Below, piece by piece: positions 1 through 8,707 of a stretch of 64,000 bases of DNA. The notes under the pieces were generated by a model. The model was not told where the DNA came from and made no database searches. It was given only the letters and a program-made list of their open reading frames with translations. Every line of letters begins with the position of its first letter. Positions within the stretch are counted from its first letter, which is position 1. A program made the translations under genes and the position numbers. Origin of the DNA: Chryseobacterium sp. POL2 (GTDB lineage Bacteria > Bacteroidota > Bacteroidia > Flavobacteriales > Weeksellaceae); contig NZ_CP049298.1 in the NCBI RefSeq assembly GCF_011058315.1, forward strand, positions 372,001 to 436,000, in the 5' to 3' direction.

Positions 1-1198
1 ATTTCATCGGCGTGATGTCTGTTCCGGCATAAGTTTCTGTAAAATCATAAACGCCATAAGGTAAAAAAAGTGTTTTCCAAGATTTTATAATCTCTTTTTT
101 ATCGTCAGACATATCGAGACCAAATCCTCTTGGACTAAATCCGCCAGTATCGCTTTCGATGGCAAAAATATTTTTTTCGCCTTTTTCAGCGATACTTTTC
201 GCATAAGCAGTTCCGCCTTTTACGCCGTTTTCTTCATTGGCAAAACACACCACACGAATTGTATTTCTATTGGGGATATTCAGATTTTTAAAAGTTTTTA
301 AAACTTCGATGGATTGTACAATTCCAGCGCCGTCGTCGTGCGCGCCTTCACCGACATCCCAAGAATCAAGATGACCACCGACAACGATCACGTTTTTGCT
401 TTCTTTTCCAGTAATTTCGCCAATGACATTGTAAGACCTTACAACACCTTTCATGCTACAATTGGAGTTTATTTTTGCTGATATTTGTTGTGTTTTTGCT
501 AGCTCCGAAAGTTCCATTGCAGATTTTGGACCGATGGCAATTGCAGGGATTTTTTCTATACCATCTTCATATTTCATAGCTCCCGTATGCGGAACATCAT
601 CATAAGCAGAACTTAGCGATCGTATGATTACCGCTTTTCCTCCTTTTTTGGCTACTTCCGTAGCGGCGACACGTCTTACTTTGCCTGCTTGGCTGTAGGC
701 GTGCATGGTTTTGATGTGTTCTTGTGGAAATTCGTTATTGAATAAAACAATTTTGCCTTTAACTTTTTCAGTTGGGGTTTTTGCAAATTCTTCTAAAGAA
801 TTGACAACCAAAATTTCGCCAATTAGGTCTTTTCCTTTGGTTCCTTCTGAGTTTCCTAGCGAAAGCATTTTGATATTTTTCCAAGTGCCATCGGCAGATT
901 TTATATGTAGCGATTCGTCACCGCGATACCAATTCGGGACCATCACTCTTTCTAACCAAACTTTGTCTGCGCCCGCTTCTTTCAGTTTTTGTTCTGCCCA
1001 TTTTACGGCCTTTTCATTCGCTAAAGAACCACTAAGACGATGACCAATATTTTTTGTTAAATCATAAAGCCAGTCATAAGCTTGACCTTCTGTCATGATC
1101 TTATCCGAGATATTTTTAAACTTAATGGAATCTTGTTTGCTTTGCGCGAATCCAAAAATAGAGGAAGATACAGCTAATGTAAGAACTAATTTTTTCAT
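1..1198 (-). CDS. M28 family zinc metallopeptidase, secreted (3' end beyond window)
   Basis: About 399 residues are visible from the start at 1198; the C-terminus lies left of base 1. A Sec signal peptide is seen (MKKLVLTLAVSSSIFGFAQ). A protease-associated-like middle part is followed by the M28 catalytic core with the expected metal ligands: GGHLDSWDVGEGAHDDGAG (His and bridging Asp), CFANEENG (Glu pair) and ESDSGG. The family includes aminopeptidases and carboxypeptidase Q-like enzymes that cleave peptides outside the cytoplasm, probably here in the periplasm or outside the cell. Start chosen at MKK directly ahead of the signal peptide. It is the first gene in the window, codirectional with the channel gene that ends at 1214 just upstream. 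Exact substrate cannot be told. Confidence 0.9.
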   Translation of the reverse strand, partial: MKKLVLTLAVSSSIFGFAQSKQDSIKFKNISDKIMTEGQAYDWLYDLTKNIGHRLSGSLANEKAVKWAEQKLKEAGADKVWLERVMVPNWYRGDESLHIKSADGTWKNIKMLSLGNSEGTKGKDLIGEILVVNSLEEFAKTPTEKVKGKIVLFNNEFPQEHIKTMHAYSQAGKVRRVAATEVAKKGGKAVIIRSLSSAYDDVPHTGAMKYEDGIEKIPAIAIGPKSAMELSELAKTQQISAKINSNCSMKGVVRSYNVIGEITGKESKNVIVVGGHLDSWDVGEGAHDDGAGIVQSIEVLKTFKNLNIPNRNTIRVVCFANEENGVKGGTAYAKSIAEKGEKNIFAIESDTGGFSPRGFGLDMSDDKKEIIKSWKTLFLPYGVYDFTETYAGTDITPMK

Positions 1199-1213
1199 TA
1201 ATTTGGAATTTAA

Positions 1214-2047
1214 TTAAGCGAATTTTTCACCACATTGTTTACAATATCGCGCATCGTTGTCGTTATCTTCGTTACCGCAACGTCCACATACCAAATGATA
1301 ACGTTTCCCTTTTCGGAATTCTGAGGTTACAATACCTGTAGGAACGGCAATGATGCTATAACCGCACAACATAACGATAATGGACAAGAATTTACCAATT
1401 GGCGTGGCTGGAGAAATGTCACCATACCCTACGGTTGTTATGGTTACAACCGCCCAATATACACTTTGTGGAATGCTAGTAAATCCATTTTTTCCACCTT
1501 CTATTAAGTACATTAATGCGCCAATTATCACAATGAAAATGACCATGAACAATAGAAAAATATAAATTTTTCTAGAACTGTGACTTAGCGCTCTCAAAAT
1601 ATATTGGCCATCATGCATATAATCGGCAAGGTTGAAAATTCTGAAAATTCTCAGCATTCTCAACATTCTTAAAATACCGATATAATGAATAATAGGAAAA
1701 AATAAACTTAGATAAAAAGGGATAATCGATAAGAAATCTATAATCCCAATTGGACTAAAAATGTATTCTCTTTTGTCTTTGATACAAGCGATTCGCAGGA
1801 TATATTCCACCGTGAAAATCATTGTAATGATAAACTCTAGTGTGTAGAAAGTATTATGATATTTTAAGTTGATTAATGGTATGGTTTCGACCATCAAAAG
1901 GCCAACACTTATCAAGATTAAAATAAGAAGGCTAATATCAAAAATTTTTCCTTGACGCGTGTTGTCGAGATAGATAACGTTATAAACTTTTCTGAGCCAG
2001 CCATCTTCAGGAGTCAAGTCAAACTCAGGTTTTATTATTCTTCTCAT
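1214..2047 (-). CDS. Voltage-gated-type potassium channel (ion transporter family)
   Basis: 277 residues with the six-helix plan of a Kv-type channel subunit. Four hydrophobic segments lie in the first 150 residues. The fourth carries regularly spaced arginines (ILRMLRMLRIFRIF), as in an S4 voltage sensor. A pore loop with the K+ selectivity filter TTVGYGD lies near residue 205, followed by S6. The protein presumably forms a tetramer in the inner membrane. Unusual tail: the last 25 residues contain CGRC and CKQC pairs, which read as a small zinc ribbon. The gene is divergent from the Nif3-like gene at 2111, with 63 bp between them, so the promoters must overlap. Product class is secure; voltage gating is inferred from S4. 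Confidence 0.92.
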   Translation of the reverse strand: MRRIIKPEFDLTPEDGWLRKVYNVIYLDNTRQGKIFDISLLILILISVGLLMVETIPLINLKYHNTFYTLEFIITMIFTVEYILRIACIKDKREYIFSPIGIIDFLSIIPFYLSLFFPIIHYIGILRMLRMLRIFRIFNLADYMHDGQYILRALSHSSRKIYIFLLFMVIFIVIIGALMYLIEGGKNGFTSIPQSVYWAVVTITTVGYGDISPATPIGKFLSIIVMLCGYSIIAVPTGIVTSEFRKGKRYHLVCGRCGNEDNDNDARYCKQCGEKFA

Positions 2048-2110
2048 AATTTTTAAAATAAATGTAAATTTACACTTAGTTTTGACATAAGAAAAAGTTC
2101 TAGAAGAAAT

Positions 2111-3217
2111 ATGAGCCCAAAAACATTAAAAGAAGTTTGCAATCAGTTAGATACAATTTTTAAAATAAAACAAGCCGAAGATTTTGACAATGTCGGTTTG
2201 TTATGTGGAAATACTGCTCGCGAAGTGACAGGTATTTTGATAACACATGATGCCTTAGAAGATGTCGTTGATGAAGCGATAGAAAGAGGCTTTAATCTTA
2301 TTGTAGCTTTTCATCCCATTATTTTTTCAGGTTTAAAATCTTTAACAGGGAAAAACTATGTTGAAAAAGCAGTTCTCAAAGCAATTGAAAACAAAATCGC
2401 CATCTACGCCATGCATACGGCTTTTGATAATGATTTCTTTGGTGTTAATTTTAAAATATGTGAAGCTTTAGGTTTGCAAAATCAGAAAATATTAATGCCA
2501 AAGTCCCAAAACTTAAAAAAACTGGAAGTCTATGTTCCTATACTTCAAGCTGAGAAAGTGAAAGAAGCTATCTTTGAAGCCGGAGCGGGAAATATTGGTT
2601 TTTATGACGAATGTAGTTTTTCAATAGAAGGTAAAGGGAGTTTTCGACCAAAACATGGCGCCAATCCTTTTTTAGGCGAGGTTAATCAACGCGAAAATGC
2701 TGATGAAGTTTTATTATCATTTATATTTGAAAATTATAGACAATCGGCGGTTCTGAAAGCTATGTTTGGTACGCATCCTTACGAAGAAATTGCTTATCAA
2801 ATTATTAGTTTAGAAAATGATAATCAATACGCTGGTTTGGGAAGATTTGGAGATTTGGAGAACGAAATGTGCGTTGAAGATTTTTTAAAATTAGTTAAAA
2901 ATACCTTTAACCTCGAGGTCATTAGATACAGTAATACAGAACAGAAAACTATAAAAAGAGTAGGCGTTCTCGGTGGAAGCGGTGCTAGTGGAATAAAAGC
3001 GGCCATGGCTGCGGGCTGCGAGGCTTATCTTACTGGAGATGTCAAATACCACGACTTCTTTTCCGGTGAAAATAAAATATTAATTGCCGATATTGGACAT
3101 TTTGAAAGCGAACAATTTGTTACTCAACAATTATATGAAATATTGTCCGAAAATTTTATTAACTTTGCAATCGCTAAAACGAGCAAAAAAAACAACCCTG
3201 TAAATTATTTTATTTAA
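2111..3217 (+). CDS. Nif3-like dinuclear metal centre protein (DUF34)
   Basis: 368 residues, the long form of the Nif3/YbgI/YqfO family, which has a CutA/PII-like domain inserted in the middle. The N-terminal half has GILITHDALEDVVDEA and VAFHPIIF, with the metal-binding His. The insert runs from about residue 135 to 240. The C-terminal half ends in DVKYHDFF and IGHFESEQF, the second set of metal ligands. Members form hexameric rings with two metals per subunit; the biochemical role is unsettled (GTP cyclohydrolase-like or metal chaperone proposals). The stop is 3 bp before the next gene, so the two are almost certainly co-transcribed, as is usual in Bacteroidota. Confidence 0.93.
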   Translation: MSPKTLKEVCNQLDTIFKIKQAEDFDNVGLLCGNTAREVTGILITHDALEDVVDEAIERGFNLIVAFHPIIFSGLKSLTGKNYVEKAVLKAIENKIAIYAMHTAFDNDFFGVNFKICEALGLQNQKILMPKSQNLKKLEVYVPILQAEKVKEAIFEAGAGNIGFYDECSFSIEGKGSFRPKHGANPFLGEVNQRENADEVLLSFIFENYRQSAVLKAMFGTHPYEEIAYQIISLENDNQYAGLGRFGDLENEMCVEDFLKLVKNTFNLEVIRYSNTEQKTIKRVGVLGGSGASGIKAAMAAGCEAYLTGDVKYHDFFSGENKILIADIGHFESEQFVTQQLYEILSENFINFAIAKTSKKNNPVNYFI

Positions 3218-3220
3218 GAT

Positions 3221-4003
3221 ATGGCTAAAAAAGCAAACGATATCTCGGTTGAAGAGAAACTAAGAGCACTTTATGACCTACAAATCATTGACTCTAGATT
3301 GGACGAAATTCGCAATACGAGAGGAGAATTGCCTATCGAGGTTGAAGATTTAGAAATCGAAATTGAAGGCTTAGAGAAAAGAGCCAACAAATTCGATGCG
3401 GATATTAAAGAGCAGAACGGTGAAATTAACGCCAAAAAAGAATTGATTACACAAGCTCAGAATCTTATTTCTAAATACAAATCTCAACAAGATAATGTTA
3501 GAAATAACAAAGAGTACGAGTCTTTGGATAAAGAAATTGAATACCAAACTTTGGAAATTCAATTAGCTGAAAAAAGAATCAAAGAATACAGCGCAAAAAT
3601 TGCTCACAAAAACGAAACACTTAGCGAGCTAAATAGCAAAATTGATGATCTACGCAACCACCTTACGCATAAAAAAAGTGAGTTGGATGAGTTGATCGCA
3701 GAAACACAAAAAGAAGAAGATTTTTTATTAGAAAAATCTAAAGAATTTTCTGAAAAAATTGATGCAAGATTACTATCCTCTTACCAAAGAATTCGTCTAG
3801 GATCTATCAACGGTTTAGCGGTTGTTGGTCTTGAAAGAGGCGCACCGAAAGGATCTTTCTTCACAATTCCACCTCAAAAACAAATGGAAATTGCACAAAG
3901 AAAGAAAATCATTATCGATGAAAACAGTGGAAAAATCCTTGTAGATGATGAGTTGGTAAATGAGGAAAATGCTAAAATGGCAGAAATCATTAACTTTAAT
4001 TAA
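3221..4003 (+). CDS. CT398-like coiled-coil protein with degenerate zinc ribbon
   Basis: 260 residues. Residues about 10-185 are a long charged coiled coil, followed by a C-terminal domain that lines up with the C4-type zinc ribbon of the CT398/YbgI-partner family. In typical members the ribbon has two Cys pairs, around the segments GAC-x-x-C before IPPQ and C-x-x-CGR before ILV. Here those places read RGAPKGSFFTIPPQ and DENSGKILVDDE, and the protein contains no cysteine at all, so zinc cannot be bound in the usual way. The overall fold landmarks (IPPQKQMEIA, KIIIDENSGKILV) remain. Translationally linked to the Nif3-like gene (3-bp gap). A role with Nif3 is inferred only from this common pairing. 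Confidence 0.85.
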   Translation: MAKKANDISVEEKLRALYDLQIIDSRLDEIRNTRGELPIEVEDLEIEIEGLEKRANKFDADIKEQNGEINAKKELITQAQNLISKYKSQQDNVRNNKEYESLDKEIEYQTLEIQLAEKRIKEYSAKIAHKNETLSELNSKIDDLRNHLTHKKSELDELIAETQKEEDFLLEKSKEFSEKIDARLLSSYQRIRLGSINGLAVVGLERGAPKGSFFTIPPQKQMEIAQRKKIIIDENSGKILVDDELVNEENAKMAEIINFN

Positions 4004-4024
4004 GAATAATTTACTCCCAAATAG

Positions 4025-4056
4025 AAGTCCGAAAGCTTTAGCTTTCGGACTTTTTT
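4025..4056 (+). terminator. Rho-independent terminator
   Basis: An 11-bp perfect stem (AGTCCGAAAGC / GCTTTCGGACT) with a TTTA loop is followed by TTTTTTATT. It ends the Nif3-coiled-coil operon and lies just past the convergent LysR gene, whose stop codon it touches. Confidence 0.9.
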
Positions 4057-4942
4057 ATTGTGTCATGATGCCGCAGGTTTTCATAAATAACTTGACAAGT
4101 TCGGGCGTTTCGCCTTTCGGAATTATAAATTGAAATTGCCTTTTAATTTCAAATTGTTTGACGTCGATAATGCTTAGTTTGTTGTATTTCAGCTCGTTGG
4201 TAATCGTGCTTACCGATAGAAAAGCCATTGCGTTAGAATGTAATAAATAGTTTTTGATAATTTCGCTGCTGTCCAGATTCATAATTTTTTTGAACTCCGT
4301 TGTTGGGATTTTCATTTTTCGTAGTTCCGAATCGATAAAATCCTGAGTGCCAGAACCATTTTCCCGACTGATAAGATCAATATCATGAAGGTCTTTCATC
4401 GCTAAAGTTCTGTTGGCTAGCGGATGTCCCGTTCTTGCGACCAATACAATTTCATCAGAAATAAAAGGAATATAATCAAATAATGGCGACTGGAAAGGCC
4501 CTTCGATAATACCAAGATCAATAGAATTGTTTTTTAAAAGCTCCGAAACTTTGTCCGTGTTTTGGGAAGTCAATTCGATATGAATATCCTCATAATAAGA
4601 ATGGAATTTAACCAAGATTTCCGGTAGAATATATTGTGCAATCGTTGTGCTAGCACCAATTTTGAGATTTCCTTTTAATTTGTTGTTAAGTTTATTAATC
4701 TCAAATTCTGCCTCGCGATAAATTTCAAAAATAAGATTGGATTTTTCTAAAAGTATTTTTCCGCTCGACGTTACCTCTATGCTGGTGCCATTTCTGGTGA
4801 AAAGTTTGGTGCTAAGCTGTTGCTCCAATTCCTGAATGTGCTTATTAACCGCAGGTTGCGAAATATGCAGCTCTTGTGCTGCTTTAGTAAAACTCAATCT
4901 TTTAGCAACGCAAGAAAATAATTTTAATCGGAAATCAAACAT
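4055..4942 (-). CDS. LysR family transcriptional regulator
   Basis: 295 residues. N-terminal winged helix-turn-helix (about residues 3-60: LKLFSCVAKRLSFTKAAQEL, SQPAVNKHIQELEQQL), a linker helix, then a two-lobed periplasmic-binding-like effector domain from about residue 90. Length is normal for the family. Such proteins bind a small metabolite and switch a divergent or distant promoter; the effector cannot be read from the sequence. The effector domain resembles CysL/CbbR-type members, which is only an impression. The start overlaps the end of the upstream small gene by 8 bp, so both are on one transcript. Confidence 0.93.
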   Translation of the reverse strand: MFDFRLKLFSCVAKRLSFTKAAQELHISQPAVNKHIQELEQQLSTKLFTRNGTSIEVTSSGKILLEKSNLIFEIYREAEFEINKLNNKLKGNLKIGASTTIAQYILPEILVKFHSYYEDIHIELTSQNTDKVSELLKNNSIDLGIIEGPFQSPLFDYIPFISDEIVLVARTGHPLANRTLAMKDLHDIDLISRENGSGTQDFIDSELRKMKIPTTEFKKIMNLDSSEIIKNYLLHSNAMAFLSVSTITNELKYNKLSIIDVKQFEIKRQFQFIIPKGETPELVKLFMKTCGIMTQ

Positions 4943-5300
4943 TAGATTGTCGTTGTTTTATCTTCTCAAACCTAACTTTATTAAGGGCTTCGACACGATC
5001 TTTACGTTTTATTTTTCTTAGATTACTTATTGCAAAAACGTATTCTGCATTTTGATCAATAACTTGGATAATATCGCTTTTTTGCGTCATATTATCAGGA
5101 TTAAAAGTATTCCAAACAATTTTTGCGAAAGAGATTGTCTGTCTTTTTTTATCAAGATTCAGAAAATCTAAACCTTTAAGATAAGGAAAGGAAGGGTTTT
5201 TTTTACCATTCAGTTGTTTTCCATGTTGGTTGAAGATTTCACCATTTTCATTAACCATGAAAGTTTTTATGGAAGGGATATTGGCTTTCAGTGTTTTCAT
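4935..5300 (-). CDS. Small basic protein, possibly a degenerate HNH/NUMOD-type domain
   Basis: 121 residues, lysine-rich, no signal peptide or membrane segment. The pattern VNENGEIFNQHGKQL, FAKIVWNTFNP, IIQVIDQNAEYVFAISNLRKI follows the layout of NUMOD4-HNH proteins (N-x-G-x-[IV] strand, an AF-x-P segment, then H-x-D-x-N...NL). The histidine of the HNH core is replaced, so no nuclease activity is expected. This comparison is by eye and weak. The gene overlaps the LysR start by 8 bp and probably forms an operon with it. Confidence 0.55.
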   Translation of the reverse strand: MKTLKANIPSIKTFMVNENGEIFNQHGKQLNGKKNPSFPYLKGLDFLNLDKKRQTISFAKIVWNTFNPDNMTQKSDIIQVIDQNAEYVFAISNLRKIKRKDRVEALNKVRFEKIKQRQSNV

Positions 5301-5492
5301 CTACATTTTTGCTTAACTAAGTAAATATATAAAAAAATAATCGTAGGTGTTTTATGGAATGTCACATTTAATCTTAGAGATTGTTTTAGTTTTTATTTTG
5401 TGAGTAGTTCGATATGGGTTTTTTACTTTATAGTTGAAGGTTTCTCAATCCAAATGAAAAATATAAAGCGAGAAAGAAGCTCTCAACAAATC

Positions 5493-5528
5493 AAAAAAAA
5501 TCGGTGCAAAAATTAATTTGTACCGATT
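5493..5528 (-). terminator. Rho-independent terminator of the T9SS-secreted protein gene
   Basis: Stem AATCGGT (5499-5505) with ACCGATT (5522-5528) plus inner pairing CAAA/TTTG. On the minus strand it is followed by an eight-base T tract. It lies 20 bp past the stop at 5548. Confidence 0.8.
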
Positions 5529-5547
5529 AATACTCTGTTATAATTAT

Positions 5548-7029
5548 TTATTGAATGACAATCTTTGTTGAAGATTTTGCCGTTTCATTTTGATAATTTA
5601 AAATATAAACTCCTGCGGTTGCTTTCAGGTTGATTTTGTTTTCACCTTTAATAACCGAACCAGAATAAACTGTTCGTCCTGAAAAATCGGTGATTACAAC
5701 ATTGCCTTCCGATTCCGATTTTAAATTAAATGTTCCTTGGCTAGGATTTGGGTACACTTGAAGTTTTGCTTTTTGTAAGTCAGTAACAGCTTGTACAGCG
5801 CCACAATTATAAGGTTTGAAATTTACAACGCCGTAAGCGGTATCATCAACTTGATGGGTTATAACATCTTCTACCATAGCATCGTTAGATAATTCGCCTT
5901 CTCTCCAACAATTGAATTTTGCCTCAATATTATTCGGTGTATTATTATACAAAGCATAGACTTTACCCTCATTAATATTGTTTTTGAAAATATTTTTCCC
6001 CTCGTTTTCTTTTCCAGGGATATCGCTGCCAAAATTAGCTTGCGCAGTTCCTTGTAAAGTTACACCCCACAGATTTCCGCGTACTTGGTTTCCGCTTACT
6101 TTAATATCCATAACGGCAGTTCCTGATCCAATAAAGTTGATTCCACTGCCACCTTGTAAAGGATTGTTCTGGGTATTGTTGTTTTCAATAATATTTCTTG
6201 TGACTGTTCCGTAAGAAGAGTTACCCGCAACGGTTATCCCGTAACGGTTGTCACGAATAATATTGTATTCGATTTTAACATTATTAGCGCCACCTATCAA
6301 AGCAGAAGCAGATATACCACCTGTCATTGTAAGATTTCTGTTACCAATAATTTCGTTATTGGTGATGACAATACCTGCTGTGCCACCAGGTCCCATATTG
6401 ATTTGTGGTCGATTTTGGTTACTAGTATTGTTGCCATAAAAATAGTTGCTGTCAATAGTTCCCGATACGCTGATGTTAGCACCTGATCCTAGTGCAGAAC
6501 CGTAATTTTCTATAAATCCAGAATTTTTTATCAAGGTATTGTTAACGCTTCCAAATTGTATAGCGGCGCTAGAAGTGGCACCACCACTCATTGTAACATT
6601 TTTTCGAATAATACAGTTATTCATGACAAAGTTTGACGTATTTACTCTCATACCGCCACCTTTCTCGATAGTCGTATTTTTGATATCTACTGTAGAAGTA
6701 TCTTCAAAACGGATACCTTTATAAGCTTCGCCTTCCACATTGGTTGTGTAGATAAGCTGTGGAGAATTGGTTTGATAAGTTCCGAAAATATAAAGCATAA
6801 CATCTTTGTTAAGCTTAACGATTGTGTTTTCGTCAATAATTAATTTATCATTGGCAGAAATAGTAACATTCTGGGAGATTAAAAAGTGATCTCCATTGTT
6901 AGTCACAGTTCCTGGAGCTGCTTGCGCGAGACTTGTCAGGTTGTATGTGACGCCTGTATTAGGACTTGTAAACTGAGCAAATGCTCCAAGATAAGCCATT
7001 ACAGCTATTAAGGATAGAGTTTTTTTCAT
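5548..7029 (-). CDS. Right-handed beta-helix protein secreted by the type IX system
   Basis: 493 residues. An N-terminal signal peptide (MKKTLSLIAVMAYLGAFAQ) is followed by many N-N-x-I / NTTIEKGG / NNCIIRKN type strands between about residues 100 and 350, which indicate a right-handed parallel beta-helix as in pectate lyase-like or adhesin-like proteins. The last 75 residues are a type A sorting domain: LQVYPNPSQGTFNLKS, DFSGRTVYSG, GVYILNY...KIVIQ. This targets the protein across the outer membrane through the T9SS, after which the tag is removed. No polysaccharide lyase active site is recognisable, so substrate or ligand is unknown. Monocistronic, with its own terminator. Confidence 0.92.
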   Translation of the reverse strand: MKKTLSLIAVMAYLGAFAQFTSPNTGVTYNLTSLAQAAPGTVTNNGDHFLISQNVTISANDKLIIDENTIVKLNKDVMLYIFGTYQTNSPQLIYTTNVEGEAYKGIRFEDTSTVDIKNTTIEKGGGMRVNTSNFVMNNCIIRKNVTMSGGATSSAAIQFGSVNNTLIKNSGFIENYGSALGSGANISVSGTIDSNYFYGNNTSNQNRPQINMGPGGTAGIVITNNEIIGNRNLTMTGGISASALIGGANNVKIEYNIIRDNRYGITVAGNSSYGTVTRNIIENNNTQNNPLQGGSGINFIGSGTAVMDIKVSGNQVRGNLWGVTLQGTAQANFGSDIPGKENEGKNIFKNNINEGKVYALYNNTPNNIEAKFNCWREGELSNDAMVEDVITHQVDDTAYGVVNFKPYNCGAVQAVTDLQKAKLQVYPNPSQGTFNLKSESEGNVVITDFSGRTVYSGSVIKGENKINLKATAGVYILNYQNETAKSSTKIVIQ

Positions 7030-7212
7030 AACTAAAATTTTATCAAAGTTAAAAATTCTTTACAATTTTGTAACATTATAAAATAAATCTAAACAATTAA
7101 AATTAAAAAGTGTAAATTGCACATGTTTTTATAGTCGAATTCAATATGTTCATTCTATTTTGTCTTCTCTTATAACGACAAATTTTTATTACCAATTTAA
7201 TTTTTTTATACA

Positions 7213-7536
7213 ATGAACATTTTTGTTTCAAACATCAATTACGCAACTAAAGAAGAACAGTTGTTATCATTATTCGAAAATCACGGAGAAGTTTCTTCTG
7301 CAAAGATTATTATGGACCGTGATACAGGAAGATCAAAAGGCTTTGGTTTCGTTGAAATGCCAAACGACGACGAAGCTAAGCAAGCTATCGAAGCACTTAA
7401 TCAACAAGATTTTAATGGAAAAACTTTGAACGTTAGCGAAGCTAGACCTAGAGAAGAAAAACCAAGAAGATCATTTGATAATAATAGAGGCGGTGGTTAC
7501 GGTAACGGAGGAAACCGTGGCGGTGGCCGTTGGTAA
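7213..7536 (+). CDS. RNA-binding protein with one RRM and a glycine/arginine tail
   Basis: 107 residues. A single RRM fold occupies residues 1-80. RNP2 is MNIFVSNINYA and RNP1 is RSKGFGFVEM, with the aromatic residues that stack on RNA bases present. The tail (about 83-107) is Arg/Gly-rich with several RGG/GNRGGG steps. Such short RRM proteins are abundant in Bacteroidota, where they act as RNA chaperones or regulators, often induced by cold; that role is family knowledge, not shown here. The 183-bp upstream gap holds an AT-rich leader. A strong terminator follows 37 bp after the stop. Confidence 0.95.
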   Translation: MNIFVSNINYATKEEQLLSLFENHGEVSSAKIIMDRDTGRSKGFGFVEMPNDDEAKQAIEALNQQDFNGKTLNVSEARPREEKPRRSFDNNRGGGYGNGGNRGGGRW

Positions 7537-7573
7537 GATATCTTTAAAAAAAGGCTCCTTTTGAGCATTAGTA

Positions 7574-7604
7574 GTCGGAAGAACAATCTTCCGGCTTTTT
7601 TGTT
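7574..7604 (+). terminator. Rho-independent terminator of the RRM gene
   Basis: Nine-base stem GTCGGAAGA / TCTTCCGGC (one G-T pair) with an ACAA loop, followed by TTTTTTG. Confidence 0.88.
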
Positions 7605-7894
7605 TTTATAAATTCATAGTTATTTAATTTTAATGATTTCATATTAATTTATTCGAAATAATATTTGTGAAAAATTCCAAAATTGATAAATTTTATTTAA
7701 GAAATAAGTAGGATAGGGACGCAGACAAATATTGCCCACTGTTAGATTTTAGTTTGATTTTTAATTGGTGTGCTCTCATTTTCTTATACGTATGCATCTA
7801 ATTTAAAAAATTCTTTAAGTTTATAGAAATATAAAACAAGACGATAACTATTAATAATTTAAAAATGATTAAAAGGTCTTCGGTAATTTAATTC
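7605..7894. other. AT-rich intergenic stretch with no gene seen
   Basis: Between the RRM terminator and the stop of the first defence-island gene there is very AT-rich DNA without a credible reading frame, RNA or repeat. It marks the border from backbone to the defence island. Confidence 0.5.
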
Positions 7895-8563
7895 TTATAG
7901 GTCACAACTCGACCATGCCCACCAATATTTTTGCTCCAAAATAGAGCTTATGAATATTGGGATTTTTTGATAATAATTTTGCCTTGCAGGAGATAATTTA
8001 GTTTGATTTGCATCAGAAAGATGGATACTTACATATCCATTCATATCTTCTTTATATGCAAATCCTTCGTAATATCTTTCAGGCACAAAACTTTTTAATG
8101 TTGATAATACTTCTTGAACTAAATAAGCTTGTTCTATAACTTGTAAAATATTACCATAATCTCTCAAAAGTACAATTGGTGACTGTTCTACTATAGAGGC
8201 TCTATTCATTCTAAAAGCTCCTAAAAAATGTTCAAACCATTTACTATATGCCTCGATATTTTCGTTACCAAATTTATCATAATACATAACTATTGCAATT
8301 TGATATAGATTAATGAAATACTCGTTATAAAGATGATATACTAAATTGGTTACCGGTAATATTAAAATTTGATGTTTTTTGTCTTCACCTTTTTCTATTG
8401 TAAATTCGTGCAACAAATATTTAAATGTATCTTTATCGTAATGTTCATCTAAATCTCCATAAGCTTTTTCGATTCGTTTTAAATTACTAATACGCGAAGC
8501 TATGGTTTCCTTTTTTTGTAAAATAATATCTTTTAAATAGTCTTTAAACTCTTTTTCTTTCAT
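7895..8563 (-). CDS. Hypothetical protein at the end of the restriction-modification island
   Basis: 222 residues, no signal peptide or membrane helix, predicted mostly helical with aromatic-rich stretches (VYHLYNEYFINLYQIAIVMYYDKFGNENIEAYSKWFEHFLGAFRMN). I do not recognise the family. It is the last gene of the minus-strand island and lies downstream of the hsdS relic and the broken GIY-YIG gene, so it could be cargo of the restriction-modification locus. AT content is higher than in the hsdM gene nearby, which suggests separate acquisition. Confidence 0.6.
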   Translation of the reverse strand: MKEKEFKDYLKDIILQKKETIASRISNLKRIEKAYGDLDEHYDKDTFKYLLHEFTIEKGEDKKHQILILPVTNLVYHLYNEYFINLYQIAIVMYYDKFGNENIEAYSKWFEHFLGAFRMNRASIVEQSPIVLLRDYGNILQVIEQAYLVQEVLSTLKSFVPERYYEGFAYKEDMNGYVSIHLSDANQTKLSPARQNYYQKIPIFISSILEQKYWWAWSSCDL

Positions 8564-8621
8564 AAATAATAGTATTCTCTTTGTTAGTTTTTTATTTTAC
8601 GGTGACTGAGGCTCTCGAAGT

Positions 8622-8707
8622 CACACCTCTATCATCCCCATCATCAATCTTGGCAACAAAATATCCCGTGCCTCGCGTAAACGTTGGTTTTGGTTTAAAA
8701 AGATTTA
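8622..8707 (-). pseudogene. Relic: last 25 codons of a second hsdS gene
   Basis: Bases 8623-8696 align without gaps to 9157-9230, the 3' end of hsdS, with 6 differences in 74, all synonymous. Both encode NQRLREARDILLPRLMMG followed by MIEV and a stop. Reading further upstream in this frame gives NLFI and then a stop, so nothing more of the gene is left. The silent differences point to a related but separate hsdS allele rather than a recent copy of the intact gene. It overlaps the original end of the GIY-YIG gene. Confidence 0.8.
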
